This document shows positions 1 through 5,079 of a DNA stretch of 10,984 nucleotides, piece after piece. The notes under the pieces were generated by a model that saw only the letters and a program-made list of their open reading frames with translations, was not told the DNA's origin and did no database searches. Source of the DNA: Patescibacteria group bacterium (GTDB lineage: Bacteria; Patescibacteriota; Minisyncoccia; Sungbacterales; GWA2-42-14). The translations under genes were made by a program, and so were the position numbers. Location: positions 1 to 10,984 of the forward strand of contig JAGXAD010000008.1 in the NCBI GenBank assembly GCA_018971745.1, in the 5' to 3' direction. The stretch's first letter is position 1, and each line of letters starts with the position of its first letter.

Positions 1-108
1 GCGGTAAAGCGGTTTCAGAAAAAATACGGCATTTTGCAAATCGGTAAAGTTGGCCCGGCGACGCGCGAAAAACTGAAAGAGATATTCGGCGAGGCTAATG
101 CCCGTTAA
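1..108 (+). CDS. C-terminal end of a peptidoglycan-binding (PG_binding_1) domain protein, 5' end outside window
   Basis: Reading from base 1 gives 35 residues and a TAA stop at 106-108. The residues include AVKRFQKKYGI followed by GKVGPATREKL, the usual second half of the PG_binding_1 repeat: a helix with FQ, a Gly turn, then G-x-V-G-P-x-T-R-x-x-L. Domains of this kind bind peptidoglycan and commonly sit at the C-terminus of cell-wall hydrolases or other exported proteins. The catalytic or partner domain lies upstream of the window, so the function of the whole protein cannot be named. A short tail (EIFGEANAR) follows the domain. A strong hairpin terminator begins 27 nt after the stop, so this is probably the last gene of its transcript. 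Confidence 0.8.
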   Translation, partial: AVKRFQKKYGILQIGKVGPATREKLKEIFGEANAR

Positions 109-135
109 TCATTATTCCGGTTTATTCCGCAAACA

Positions 136-181
136 CAATAAAACACAAAAACCCTCAAATGAGGGTTTTTGTGTTTTATTG
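136..181 (+). terminator. Long perfect-stem intrinsic terminator, probably bidirectional
   Basis: The arms 136-156 and 161-181 are perfect inverted complements of 21 bp around a 4-nt AAAT loop (157-160). The GC-rich part is the loop-proximal CCCTC/GAGGG. It is flanked by an A-tract on the left and a T-tract on the right inside the stem, so it could terminate transcription in both directions. It follows the peptidoglycan-binding gene and precedes the phosphatase promoter. Confidence 0.88.
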
Positions 182-247
182 CGCAATTCCTTATTTTTCG
201 GCCTTATTTTTCGGCGAGCGAGGAATATTCGTTTTTATTACATCTTC

Positions 248-261
248 TATAATGGTATAAT
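248..261 (+). promoter_or_regulatory. Tandem -10 boxes for the phosphatase gene; likely leaderless start
   Basis: Two perfect TATAAT hexamers occur at 248-253 and 256-261, separated by GG. The second ends 7 nt before the ATG at 269, so transcription would begin at or next to the start codon. There is no Shine-Dalgarno sequence. No convincing -35 hexamer is visible; the upstream stretch is only T-rich (231-239). Confidence 0.6.
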
Positions 262-268
262 CAAAAAC

Positions 269-760
269 ATGATGTCACACGGCCCAAAAGATATTTTTAA
301 CCACATCACCGGTCGTAAAGCGTTCGATTACGACCAAATTACTAACGAGGTTTTTATCGGCACGAACATGTGCTGCCAATATGGTTTCTCCAAAGAACTT
401 CTCTCAAAAGGCGTGCGCGCCGATATCAGTCTTGAAAAAGATCGTACGGATGCGCCTGATGGCGTGGATTATTTTTTGTGGCTTCCGACGGAAAACGGGA
501 AGCCGCCAAATTCCAAAGATCTTGAGATCGGGGTCAAATTTTTAGATTTTTTACTTAGTAACAAAATAAAAACTTTTATTCATTGCAAAAATGGACACGG
601 GCGCGCCCCTACGCTTTTCGCCGCTTATTTAATTAGCCAGGGCATGGATGTTCAAGATGCGATTAATGTTATTGCATCTAAAAGGCCGGCAATTCATCTC
701 AATGAACTGCAGATACAAGCGCTTGGCGAATTTAAAGCGAGTATTCGCCCAGAGCGTTAG
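269..760 (+). CDS. Dual-specificity / tyrosine-type protein phosphatase (cysteine-dependent)
   Basis: This is a 163-residue single-domain cytosolic protein. The signature IHCKNGHGRAPT contains the CX5R P-loop, with nucleophile Cys106 and phosphate-binding Arg112, and the following Thr fits the usual Ser/Thr of the family. This places it in the DSP/PTP superfamily, which hydrolyses phosphate esters on proteins or other substrates through a cysteinyl-phosphate intermediate. The substrate cannot be told. The loop where these enzymes usually carry the general-acid Asp reads LPTENGKPP (residues 72-80), so the Asp seems replaced by Glu75 or Asn76. The reading frame is open upstream to 98, but that part crosses the terminator and promoter. 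ATG 269 was chosen because it follows the TATAAT box by 7 nt; ATG 272 is also possible. The stop is TAG. Confidence 0.87.
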   Translation: MMSHGPKDIFNHITGRKAFDYDQITNEVFIGTNMCCQYGFSKELLSKGVRADISLEKDRTDAPDGVDYFLWLPTENGKPPNSKDLEIGVKFLDFLLSNKIKTFIHCKNGHGRAPTLFAAYLISQGMDVQDAINVIASKRPAIHLNELQIQALGEFKASIRPER

Positions 761-774
761 TTTAATAACATTGC

Positions 775-780
775 TATAAT
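775..780 (+). promoter_or_regulatory. Candidate -10 box for the membrane cupredoxin gene
   Basis: TATAAT at 775-780 lies just after the phosphatase stop and 47 nt before the cupredoxin ATG. No good -35 is visible. A second weaker box, CATAAT at 809-814, lies closer to the start. Which one is used cannot be decided from sequence. Confidence 0.4.
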
Positions 781-827
781 CAAAAATAGAGAACGAATTA
801 TTTATTAACATAATAAACAACACTTCA

Positions 828-1340
828 ATGAATTACGAAAAAAGGCCTTTGTGGCAATGGGTACTCATATATCTTGTTGCGGCCGTTGTTGTATACGGTG
901 CCGTCTATTATTTTGTCTTGCGGAAAAACGGGGGATATAATTCCTCGTCTTCCCAGACATACACCCCGCCCGCACAACAAACGCAGCAACAAACTCTTCC
1001 TCAGCAAAACCAATCATTGAATCCGATTCAGCCGCCGGCAAATGCCCAAAATATAATAACCTATACCGACTCCGGATTTTCGCCAAGCACATTGACCGTT
1101 AAGAAAGGGGATACGGTCATATTCAAAAATACGGCTTCTGACGATATGCGCGTCGCTTCGAACCCGCACCCCAGGCACAATGGCTATCCGACTACAGGCG
1201 GTTGCGTTTCCAGTACGTTTGATTCCTGCAGCGATATCAAGCCGGGTACTTCGTGGTCTTTTACATTCGATATTGTTGGAACATGGGGATTTCACAATCA
1301 TCTTAATCCGAGTGAGGGCGGAACAATTGTTGTTCAGTAA
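828..1340 (+). CDS. Membrane-anchored cupredoxin-domain protein
   Basis: This 170-residue protein has a short charged N-terminus, one hydrophobic segment (about residues 10-30) ending in LRK, and a low-complexity Ser/Gln/Pro linker (38-72). A C-terminal cupredoxin beta-sandwich domain follows (about 76-170). The domain begins IITYTDSGFSPSTLTVKKGD, the typical plastocyanin/azurin-like first strands, and ends GGTIVVQ. It is predicted to be held on the outer face of the membrane. Possible metal ligands are His114 and His117 (NPHPRH) and His156 and His158 (FHNHLNP). The position where type 1 copper proteins have Cys is occupied by His-rich sequence, so a classical blue copper site is doubtful. 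Cys126 and Cys134 could form a disulfide. Copper binding or electron transfer is inferred from family only. No Shine-Dalgarno sequence precedes the ATG. Confidence 0.85.
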   Translation: MNYEKRPLWQWVLIYLVAAVVVYGAVYYFVLRKNGGYNSSSSQTYTPPAQQTQQQTLPQQNQSLNPIQPPANAQNIITYTDSGFSPSTLTVKKGDTVIFKNTASDDMRVASNPHPRHNGYPTTGGCVSSTFDSCSDIKPGTSWSFTFDIVGTWGFHNHLNPSEGGTIVVQ

Positions 1341-1351
1341 AGGAAAGCCTT

Positions 1352-1876
1352 TTACGGATACGTCAATTTGTTCTTTCTGACTTTCAAGAATGGGGTTAGC
1401 CTATGCTTCTTTGCGGTTCTTTTGCTCTGAATGTGCAATACTTGCCATTTTTGCTTTACCAGAGCATCAGCCACAAGCGAACGGTGGCATCGCCATGGTA
1501 CCGCCTCGGCGCACATAATTGCGGTTCTCTTCCGTCTCGCGATTTCCTTAAGCCGATTTATGCCTTTTTCAAAATCAGCCGTTTGCATATAGTCCGCAAA
1601 GCCGCGGAAAGAAACGTTCCGCCAGCCGGTATTTACGGAATCCTTTTTGGCATGTCGAAGCCCGCCCAGTTCTTTAAGGCGCCGATAACCGATGCCGGCT
1701 TTCTGCAGCGATGTCCGGAGCTCGCTCTGATTGAATTGCGGATTATGGCTGGATTTCGGGATAGTCCGTATGTCAACGAGTTTTTCTATGCCGTGCGCCT
1801 TCAGCAAGTTTAAAAATTTGCCGATTTCCCTAACGGAGTGACCGATGGTATAAATTGCGGGTTGAACCTTATTCAT
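1352..1876 (-). CDS. DUF488 family protein
   Basis: This 174-residue protein starts with IYTIGHSVREIGKFLNLLKA, the characteristic N-terminus of DUF488 proteins. It carries LVDIRTIPKSSHNPQFN (residues 33-49) and the conserved MCAEAVPWRCHRSL (121-134), with Cys122, Glu124, Trp128 and Cys130-His131-Arg132. These Cys/His/Arg residues are the family's likely active or binding site. To my knowledge no function is firmly established. The C-terminus is basic (KKHRLTPFLKVRKNK). It converges with the membrane cupredoxin gene, leaving 11 nt between stops. ATG 1876 lies 7 nt after a minus-strand TATAAT box and has no Shine-Dalgarno sequence, so translation is probably leaderless. A cluster of strong hairpins sits just upstream of its promoter. 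Confidence 0.87.
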   Translation of the reverse strand: MNKVQPAIYTIGHSVREIGKFLNLLKAHGIEKLVDIRTIPKSSHNPQFNQSELRTSLQKAGIGYRRLKELGGLRHAKKDSVNTGWRNVSFRGFADYMQTADFEKGINRLKEIARRKRTAIMCAEAVPWRCHRSLVADALVKQKWQVLHIQSKRTAKKHRLTPFLKVRKNKLTYP

Positions 1877-1883
1877 TATTCAA

Positions 1884-1889
1884 ATTATA
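1884..1889 (-). promoter_or_regulatory. -10 box for the DUF488 gene; likely leaderless start
   Basis: Read on the minus strand, 1889 to 1884 is a perfect TATAAT, and exactly 7 nt separate it from the ATG at 1876. This is the same geometry as for the phosphatase gene. The place where a -35 box would fall (about 1907-1913) has no clear match and touches the edge of the first hairpin of the structured block. Confidence 0.55.
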
Positions 1890-1947
1890 ATCCGTCAGGC
1901 AAAAAATAGACACCACACGGCCTTACGGCCGTGGTACTTCGTACTTT

Positions 1948-1997
1948 CGCGTTTTGCAGTTCGGTAATTTTTGTTGCGCAAAAATCTGCAAAACGCG
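1948..1997. repeat. Two-part stem-loop inside the structured block
   Basis: CGCGTTTTGCAG (1948-1959) pairs perfectly with CTGCAAAACGCG (1986-1997). Inside it, after a 7-nt left-side bulge (1960-1966), ATTTTTG (1967-1973) pairs perfectly with CAAAAAT (1979-1985) around a TTGCG loop. The result is a 12-bp plus 7-bp coaxial stem. Confidence 0.85.
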
Positions 1998-2004
1998 CGG
2001 TCTA

Positions 2005-2092
2005 TATATTTTCGTTTGCCGCGCTGAAAGCGCGGCAAACGGCTGACATTCATCCATGGGCTTACGCCCGTGGTTTTCCGTCAGAAAATATA
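2005..2092. other. Predicted three-way junction (closing stem plus two hairpins)
   Basis: TATATTTT (2005-2012) pairs perfectly with AAAATATA (2085-2092). It encloses a perfect 13-bp hairpin, CGTTTGCCGCGCT (2013-2025) with AGCGCGGCAAACG (2029-2041) and loop GAA. It also encloses a second arm made of CTGAC/GTCAG (2043-2047/2080-2084) and the TTAC-loop hairpin 2054-2073. Only G2042 is unpaired at the junction, so the arms are almost flush. This could form as single-stranded DNA, as a cruciform or as RNA from either strand. Confidence 0.65.
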
Positions 2093-2119
2093 AAAAAATG
2101 CCGGAGAATTAACCCCGGC
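2092..2119 (-). terminator. Intrinsic terminator of the secreted cupredoxin-like gene
   Basis: Read on the minus strand, GCCGGGG (2119-2113), loop TTAATT and CTCCGGC (2106-2100) form a 7-bp stem with one G-T pair. It is followed by A and a run of seven T (2098-2092). It lies about 90 nt after the stop of the gene at 2209. The intervening 2120-2208 shows no supported gene. Confidence 0.85.
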
Positions 2120-2208
2120 GCTGATAATTTATTCCCTTTTCTGATCGACGGCAAACTCAAAGTTGATCTTAACGATTCGGAGAAATTCAACCTCCACAAC
2201 CGTATTCT

Positions 2209-2634
2209 TTACTCTGCCGAAGAAGGCATTTTTTTAACGCGAATGATCGCCGAAGTCAAATTTTTCATTCCGGTACACGGGATAAAACAGATAAGCCGCA
2301 TCTCTCCGACGTTTGCGGCGGTAAAGACCATTACGGTTTCCGGATTCGATTCGTCAATCACGGCGGACTTTTCGTTAATGCCCCTAATCACCATCCGATG
2401 AGGATTATTTTCCGAAAGATCATTGTCGCCGTATCGAAACACAATCGTTATGGTTTCGCCTTCGTTCACTTCCAACACGTAATCTCTTGCGCCGTTGAAC
2501 CCGTGCCTGCTGACCGTGATAACAACCTCTCTATTTTTTGCGGCTTCAAGCGGACCGCCGCCCAAAAAAAACATACTCATCAGCAAAGCAAAAACGGATA
2601 CGAGAATCCGCGCTTGTTTCCGAAGATTACTCAT
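2209..2634 (-). CDS. Exported cupredoxin-like protein
   Basis: This is a 141-residue protein. Residues 1-8 are basic, 9-28 are hydrophobic (ILVSVFALLMSMFFLGGG), and LEAAKN follows, so it has a signal peptide or N-terminal anchor with a plausible cut near residue 31. The rest fits a single cupredoxin domain: VVITVSRHGFN, a strand ending EVNEGETITIVFRYGD, then NPHRMVI with His79, and near the end LICFIPCTGMKN, AIIRVKK. In type 1 copper sites the last loop holds Cys, His and Met. Here it has Cys116, Cys120 and Met123 and no His, so the metal site is unusual or lost. The gene has a strong Shine-Dalgarno sequence, unlike its neighbours. It is transcribed away from the efflux operon and ends at an intrinsic terminator. 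Its role in copper or redox chemistry is inferred only. Confidence 0.75.
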   Translation of the reverse strand: MSNLRKQARILVSVFALLMSMFFLGGGPLEAAKNREVVITVSRHGFNGARDYVLEVNEGETITIVFRYGDNDLSENNPHRMVIRGINEKSAVIDESNPETVMVFTAANVGEMRLICFIPCTGMKNLTSAIIRVKKMPSSAE

Positions 2635-2641
2635 TATAAAA

Positions 2642-2648
2642 CCTCCTC
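2642..2648 (-). promoter_or_regulatory. Strong Shine-Dalgarno for the secreted cupredoxin-like gene
   Basis: On the minus strand GAGGAGG (2648-2642) lies 7 nt before the ATG at 2634-2632. This spacing is ideal and fixes the start. It is the only well-placed Shine-Dalgarno sequence seen in the window. Confidence 0.85.
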
Positions 2649-2744
2649 GCGCGCTTTCCGCGTCTCATAAGCGGCGCCATGGACACCGAACGTTTGAACC
2701 GTCCAAAATCCTGTCAACGATCTAAACCAATTTCGTAATGAACC

Positions 2745-2774
2745 GGGACTTTTGCCGATGGCCGGCAAAAACCC
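2745..2774. repeat. Hairpin in the putative leader of the secreted cupredoxin-like gene
   Basis: TTTTGCCG (2750-2757) pairs perfectly with CGGCAAAA (2763-2770) around loop ATGGC, and GGG (2745-2747) can pair with CCC (2772-2774). If the minus-strand promoter proposed at 2793-2821 is right, the hairpin lies in that transcript's leader. It has no downstream T-run in the usual place on the minus strand, so it is not called a terminator. Confidence 0.5.
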
Positions 2775-2792
2775 AATCCATATTCTTCATAT

Positions 2793-2821
2793 AATATAGC
2801 TAAAATAATAAAAACAGCCAA
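2793..2821 (-). promoter_or_regulatory. Candidate promoter of the secreted cupredoxin-like gene
   Basis: On the minus strand TTGGCT (2821-2816, 4 of 6 matches to TTGACA) is followed after 17 nt by TATATT (2798-2793). Transcription would start near 2786, giving a leader of about 150 nt that includes the hairpin 2745-2774. The region is AT-rich, so chance matches are likely. Confidence 0.3.
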
Positions 2822-2921
2822 GAAATATCATCTATATCCCGAAAACTTTTTATTAAACAAATCTCTATTTGTTGCAAAAATATAATAAAAACCTTAGTAA
2901 ATACAAAATTTTTCATTTAAA

Positions 2922-2949
2922 AAAATGGCGACAATTATGTTGCCGTTTT
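2922..2949. terminator. Terminator-like hairpin in the divergent region
   Basis: GGCGACA (2927-2933), loop ATTA and TGTTGCC (2938-2944) form a 7-bp stem with one G-T pair. A-rich sequence on the left (2922-2925) pairs with TTTT on the right (2946-2949), extending the stem to 12 bp. It looks like a weak bidirectional terminator, but no gene visibly ends here. It may shield the divergent transcripts from each other. Confidence 0.45.
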
Positions 2950-3038
2950 AAAAAACAGTATAAAAAAGATGATCAAATGCTCATTGCCCTGTTTGAAACA
3001 ACAGCGGGAAGCGGGACAAAACGGGATAAGAGCTTTCC

Positions 3039-3067
3039 TTGACGCAGTGCCGTCGGTGACATATACT
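3039..3067 (+). promoter_or_regulatory. Sigma70-type promoter of the MarR-efflux operon
   Basis: TTGACG (3039-3044) and TATACT (3062-3067) are separated by exactly 17 nt, matching 5 of 6 consensus positions in each box. Transcription would begin near 3074, leaving a leader of about 14 nt before the ATG at 3088. It is the best promoter in the window. Confidence 0.8.
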
Positions 3068-3083
3068 TAGAATATCTAACTAT
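3063..3083. promoter_or_regulatory. Candidate MarR operator
   Basis: Left arm ATACTTAGA (3063-3071), spacer ATA and right arm TCTAACTAT (3075-3083) form an inverted repeat with one mismatch (C opposite C). The 5-bp core TTAGA/TCTAA is perfect. It overlaps the -10 box and the predicted start point, where a bound MarR dimer would block transcription. The length and symmetry fit MarR-family operators. Confidence 0.6.
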
Positions 3084-3087
3084 TTGA

Positions 3088-3528
3088 ATGACTCATTATA
3101 AGATGAAAACTTTTAACGCGGATTATTTAATTTCCCTTATTTTTACGACCCGCAAAATTATTCGGGAAGAGATGGGCGGTGGCAAAATAAACCCGCTGTC
3201 AATTTTGAAATTGAAAACGTTGGAATACATCGAAGAGAAAAAAAATCCAACGATGCGCGATGTTGCCGGATATTTGGCAATCACGGCTTCCTCAACAACG
3301 CCGCTCATTAACGGTTTAGTTGCGTCAGGCCAAATTAAGAGAGCATACGACGGCCGTGACCGGAGAATCATACGATTGGTCGTGACGGCAAAAGGCAAAA
3401 AAAATCTCAAAAGCGGGTATCGGGCAATGAGCGGCAGGTTAAAAAAAGTTCTTAAGAAATTGAACGAATCGGAACTGCGAAACTTGGCAAATATCTTAAA
3501 GAAGCTTTCGAATATCTATAAAAAATAA
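3088..3528 (+). CDS. MarR family transcriptional regulator
   Basis: This 146-residue winged-helix protein is first in a four-gene efflux operon. The DNA-binding part spans about residues 38-105. It has a first helix (ILKLKTLEYIEE), PTMRDVAGYLAITASSTTPLINGLVASGQIKR as the helix-turn-helix, and a wing with the family's D-x-R-D-R-R motif (DGRDRRIIRLVVTAKGK). Long N- and C-terminal helices form the dimer interface. MarR proteins usually repress their own operon and release DNA on binding a small ligand. The promoter-overlapping palindrome supports autorepression here; the ligand is unknown. ATG 3088 was chosen as the first in-frame ATG after the promoter; ATG 3103 is possible. No Shine-Dalgarno sequence is seen. 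The stop lies 5 nt before the next start. Confidence 0.9.
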   Translation: MTHYKMKTFNADYLISLIFTTRKIIREEMGGGKINPLSILKLKTLEYIEEKKNPTMRDVAGYLAITASSTTPLINGLVASGQIKRAYDGRDRRIIRLVVTAKGKKNLKSGYRAMSGRLKKVLKKLNESELRNLANILKKLSNIYKK

Positions 3529-3533
3529 AAAGC

Positions 3534-5069
3534 ATGAATCATTTCAAACATCCAATTTTTATCAGCGGCATCGTGCTTTCCTTGATTGCAGTAAGCGCCA
3601 TCTATGCGTTTTGGGGAAAACAAACGGGGACAACCGGCAACCGCATCGTTGTCGGGCGCGCTTCATTGCTTGAGGCCATACCAGCAACGGGAAGGGTTCG
3701 CGCCGCGGAAAATGTCGATCTTGCTTTTGAAAAACCCGGTAAAATTAAAAATGTAGAGGTTGCGATCGGTGATAGCGTCATTGTGGGGCAAGCGCTGGTT
3801 TCGCTTGACGACGGCGATCTTGCGGCGCAATTAACGGGTGCTGAAGCAAAACGCGCGGCAGAGGAAGCCCGGCTTAAAGAATTAAAACAGGGAACGCGTC
3901 CTGAAGCATTGCGTTTAAGCGAGGCAAAAGTCGCGGCCGCAAGCCAACTCATTACGGATTCCGAACATGATCTTTTGAACGCTTCGCAAAGCGCTTACAC
4001 GGCGGCGGATGACGCCGTTCGAAACAAAATAGATCAGATGTTTTCGAACCCGCGGAGCGCATCACCGCAGTTTAATCTCGTAATTTCCGGAAAGAGTGAT
4101 CTTGAATTGAGACGTTTTGTGATTGAATCAGTTCTTACGAATTGGCAAACTTCATTGCAAGGATCTCCTGACCCCGATGCGCTTGCACAACTCTCCCAAA
4201 AAAATCTTCAGCAAGTTTCGGATTTTCTCAATCTGATATCGCTTGCGGTGAACGGATTGACGGTCTCATCGCAATATCCTCAGTCTGCCATTGACGCATT
4301 GAAGTTCAACGCGTCAACCGCTCGAACCGATGTTAATCTTGCCATAACAAATTTGTCGTCCATTCAGGAAAAGATAAACGGAGCCAAGTCAAACCTTGTT
4401 GTGGCGCAAAGCGAATTGGATCTGGAAAAATCCGGAGCGACCGAAGAACAAATTGCCGCAGAATCGGCGGCAGTTGATTCCACCCGCGCTACGGTGCAAG
4501 GAATTCAGGCGGAACTCGCAAAAACCGTAATCCGCGCTCCTTTTGCCGGAACGGTAACGCGTCAAGACGGCAAAAAGGGAGCGATTGCCGTCCCCAATGT
4601 TCCGCTGGTCTCGCTTATTTCCGCGGCAAAATTTCAAATAGAAACTGCGGTCTCTGAAGCTGACGTGGCAAAAATAAAATTGGAAAATGAGGTTGAAATT
4701 ACTCTTGACGCTTACGGAAACGATGTCTTTAAGGGCGAGGTTGTTTCGGCGGATCCGGCGGCAATATTCACGCAGGGCGTTGCAAGTTATCGGGTCGTGG
4801 TTCAGTTTTCTGAAAATGACGAGCGCGTGAAAGAAGGGATGACGGCGAATATGAATATAATCACCGAGAAACGGGAGAATGCGCTGGCGGTTCCTGCGAG
4901 CGCAATAATACAGCGCGGAGGCGAGAGATTTGTTTTGGTTGATTTCGGATCAGGATCAACTAAAGAGACAAAAATTGAAACGGGCATTCGCGGTTCCAAT
5001 GACATGGTCGAAGTAGTATCGGGCCTCAAAGAAGGTGACCGCATCATTTTTTTCGGCGGCAGTAAATAA
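3534..5069 (+). CDS. Periplasmic-adaptor (HlyD/MacA-type) membrane fusion protein
   Basis: This 511-residue protein has one N-terminal membrane segment (about 8-27). The first half of a lipoyl domain follows (about 58-92, ending VGQALVSLDDGDL), then a helical arm (95-160), a helical insert (160-280), the returning arm (280-332) and the second lipoyl half (TVIRAPFAGTVTRQDGKKGA, 331-350). A beta-barrel (365-445) and a membrane-proximal domain (450-510, with LAVPASAIIQRGG and GLKEGDRIIFFG) complete it. This is the domain order of RND- and ABC-type adaptors such as MacA. Such proteins couple an inner-membrane pump to an exit route. The Leu/Ala arms carry two similar stretches (KQGTRPEALRLSEAKVAA and EKSGATEEQIAAESAAV), one in each arm. 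The roughly 120-residue insert between arms is unusual. Neighbours are the MarR gene 5 nt before and a second adaptor 10 nt after. Confidence 0.87.
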   Translation: MNHFKHPIFISGIVLSLIAVSAIYAFWGKQTGTTGNRIVVGRASLLEAIPATGRVRAAENVDLAFEKPGKIKNVEVAIGDSVIVGQALVSLDDGDLAAQLTGAEAKRAAEEARLKELKQGTRPEALRLSEAKVAAASQLITDSEHDLLNASQSAYTAADDAVRNKIDQMFSNPRSASPQFNLVISGKSDLELRRFVIESVLTNWQTSLQGSPDPDALAQLSQKNLQQVSDFLNLISLAVNGLTVSSQYPQSAIDALKFNASTARTDVNLAITNLSSIQEKINGAKSNLVVAQSELDLEKSGATEEQIAAESAAVDSTRATVQGIQAELAKTVIRAPFAGTVTRQDGKKGAIAVPNVPLVSLISAAKFQIETAVSEADVAKIKLENEVEITLDAYGNDVFKGEVVSADPAAIFTQGVASYRVVVQFSENDERVKEGMTANMNIITEKRENALAVPASAIIQRGGERFVLVDFGSGSTKETKIETGIRGSNDMVEVVSGLKEGDRIIFFGGSK

Positions 5070-5079
5070 CATAACAAGC

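Larger units (their letters stand above)
1912..2092. repeat. Structured non-coding hairpin cluster; candidate non-autonomous IS200/IS605-type or REP-like element
   Basis: Almost all of this interval folds into inverted repeats. The first hairpin has stem CACGGCC (1916-1922), loop TTAC and GGCCGTG (1927-1933), with an extra ACC/GGT pairing outside a 2-nt bulge. The last has CCATGGGC (2054-2061), loop TTAC and GCCCGTGG (2066-2073) with one G-T pair. These two are alike, in the same orientation, and share a GTGGT..T.CGT sequence after the stem. Two larger hairpins lie between them and are listed separately. Similar subterminal hairpins in direct orientation at both ends resemble IS200/IS605 elements and their transposase-less derivatives. 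No transposase is present. That assignment is inference; the folding is directly visible. Confidence 0.6.
2649..3037. other. AT-rich divergent intergenic region, no gene
   Basis: This stretch separates the minus-strand cupredoxin-like gene from the plus-strand MarR operon. I see no convincing coding frame. It holds several inverted repeats: 2745-2774, AACAAAT/ATTTGTT at 2856-2862/2867-2873, and 2922-2949. It also has a candidate minus-strand promoter near 2793-2821. A plus-strand TATAAT at 2790-2795 has no gene behind it. Confidence 0.7.

Noticed and set aside
98..268. Upstream extension of the phosphatase reading frame
   Set aside because: The extension runs through the 21-bp terminator hairpin and the TATAAT boxes, and its residues do not resemble a phosphatase N-terminus.
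1338..1356. Small hairpin GTAAAGG/CCTTTTAC between the convergent stops
   Set aside because: The stem has a bulge and no T-run follows on either strand, so it is not supported as a terminator.
2120..2208. Short minus-strand frame (about 30 codons) with alternating hydrophobic residues after the cupredoxin-like stop
   Set aside because: It has no good start codon or ribosome binding site, no recognisable motif, and overlaps the preceding gene's end. It could be a chance frame or a remnant.
1931..2401. Open plus-strand frame of 156 codons
   Set aside because: It passes through the hairpin cluster and then lies antisense to the exported cupredoxin-like gene, which has a Shine-Dalgarno sequence, a signal peptide and domain motifs.
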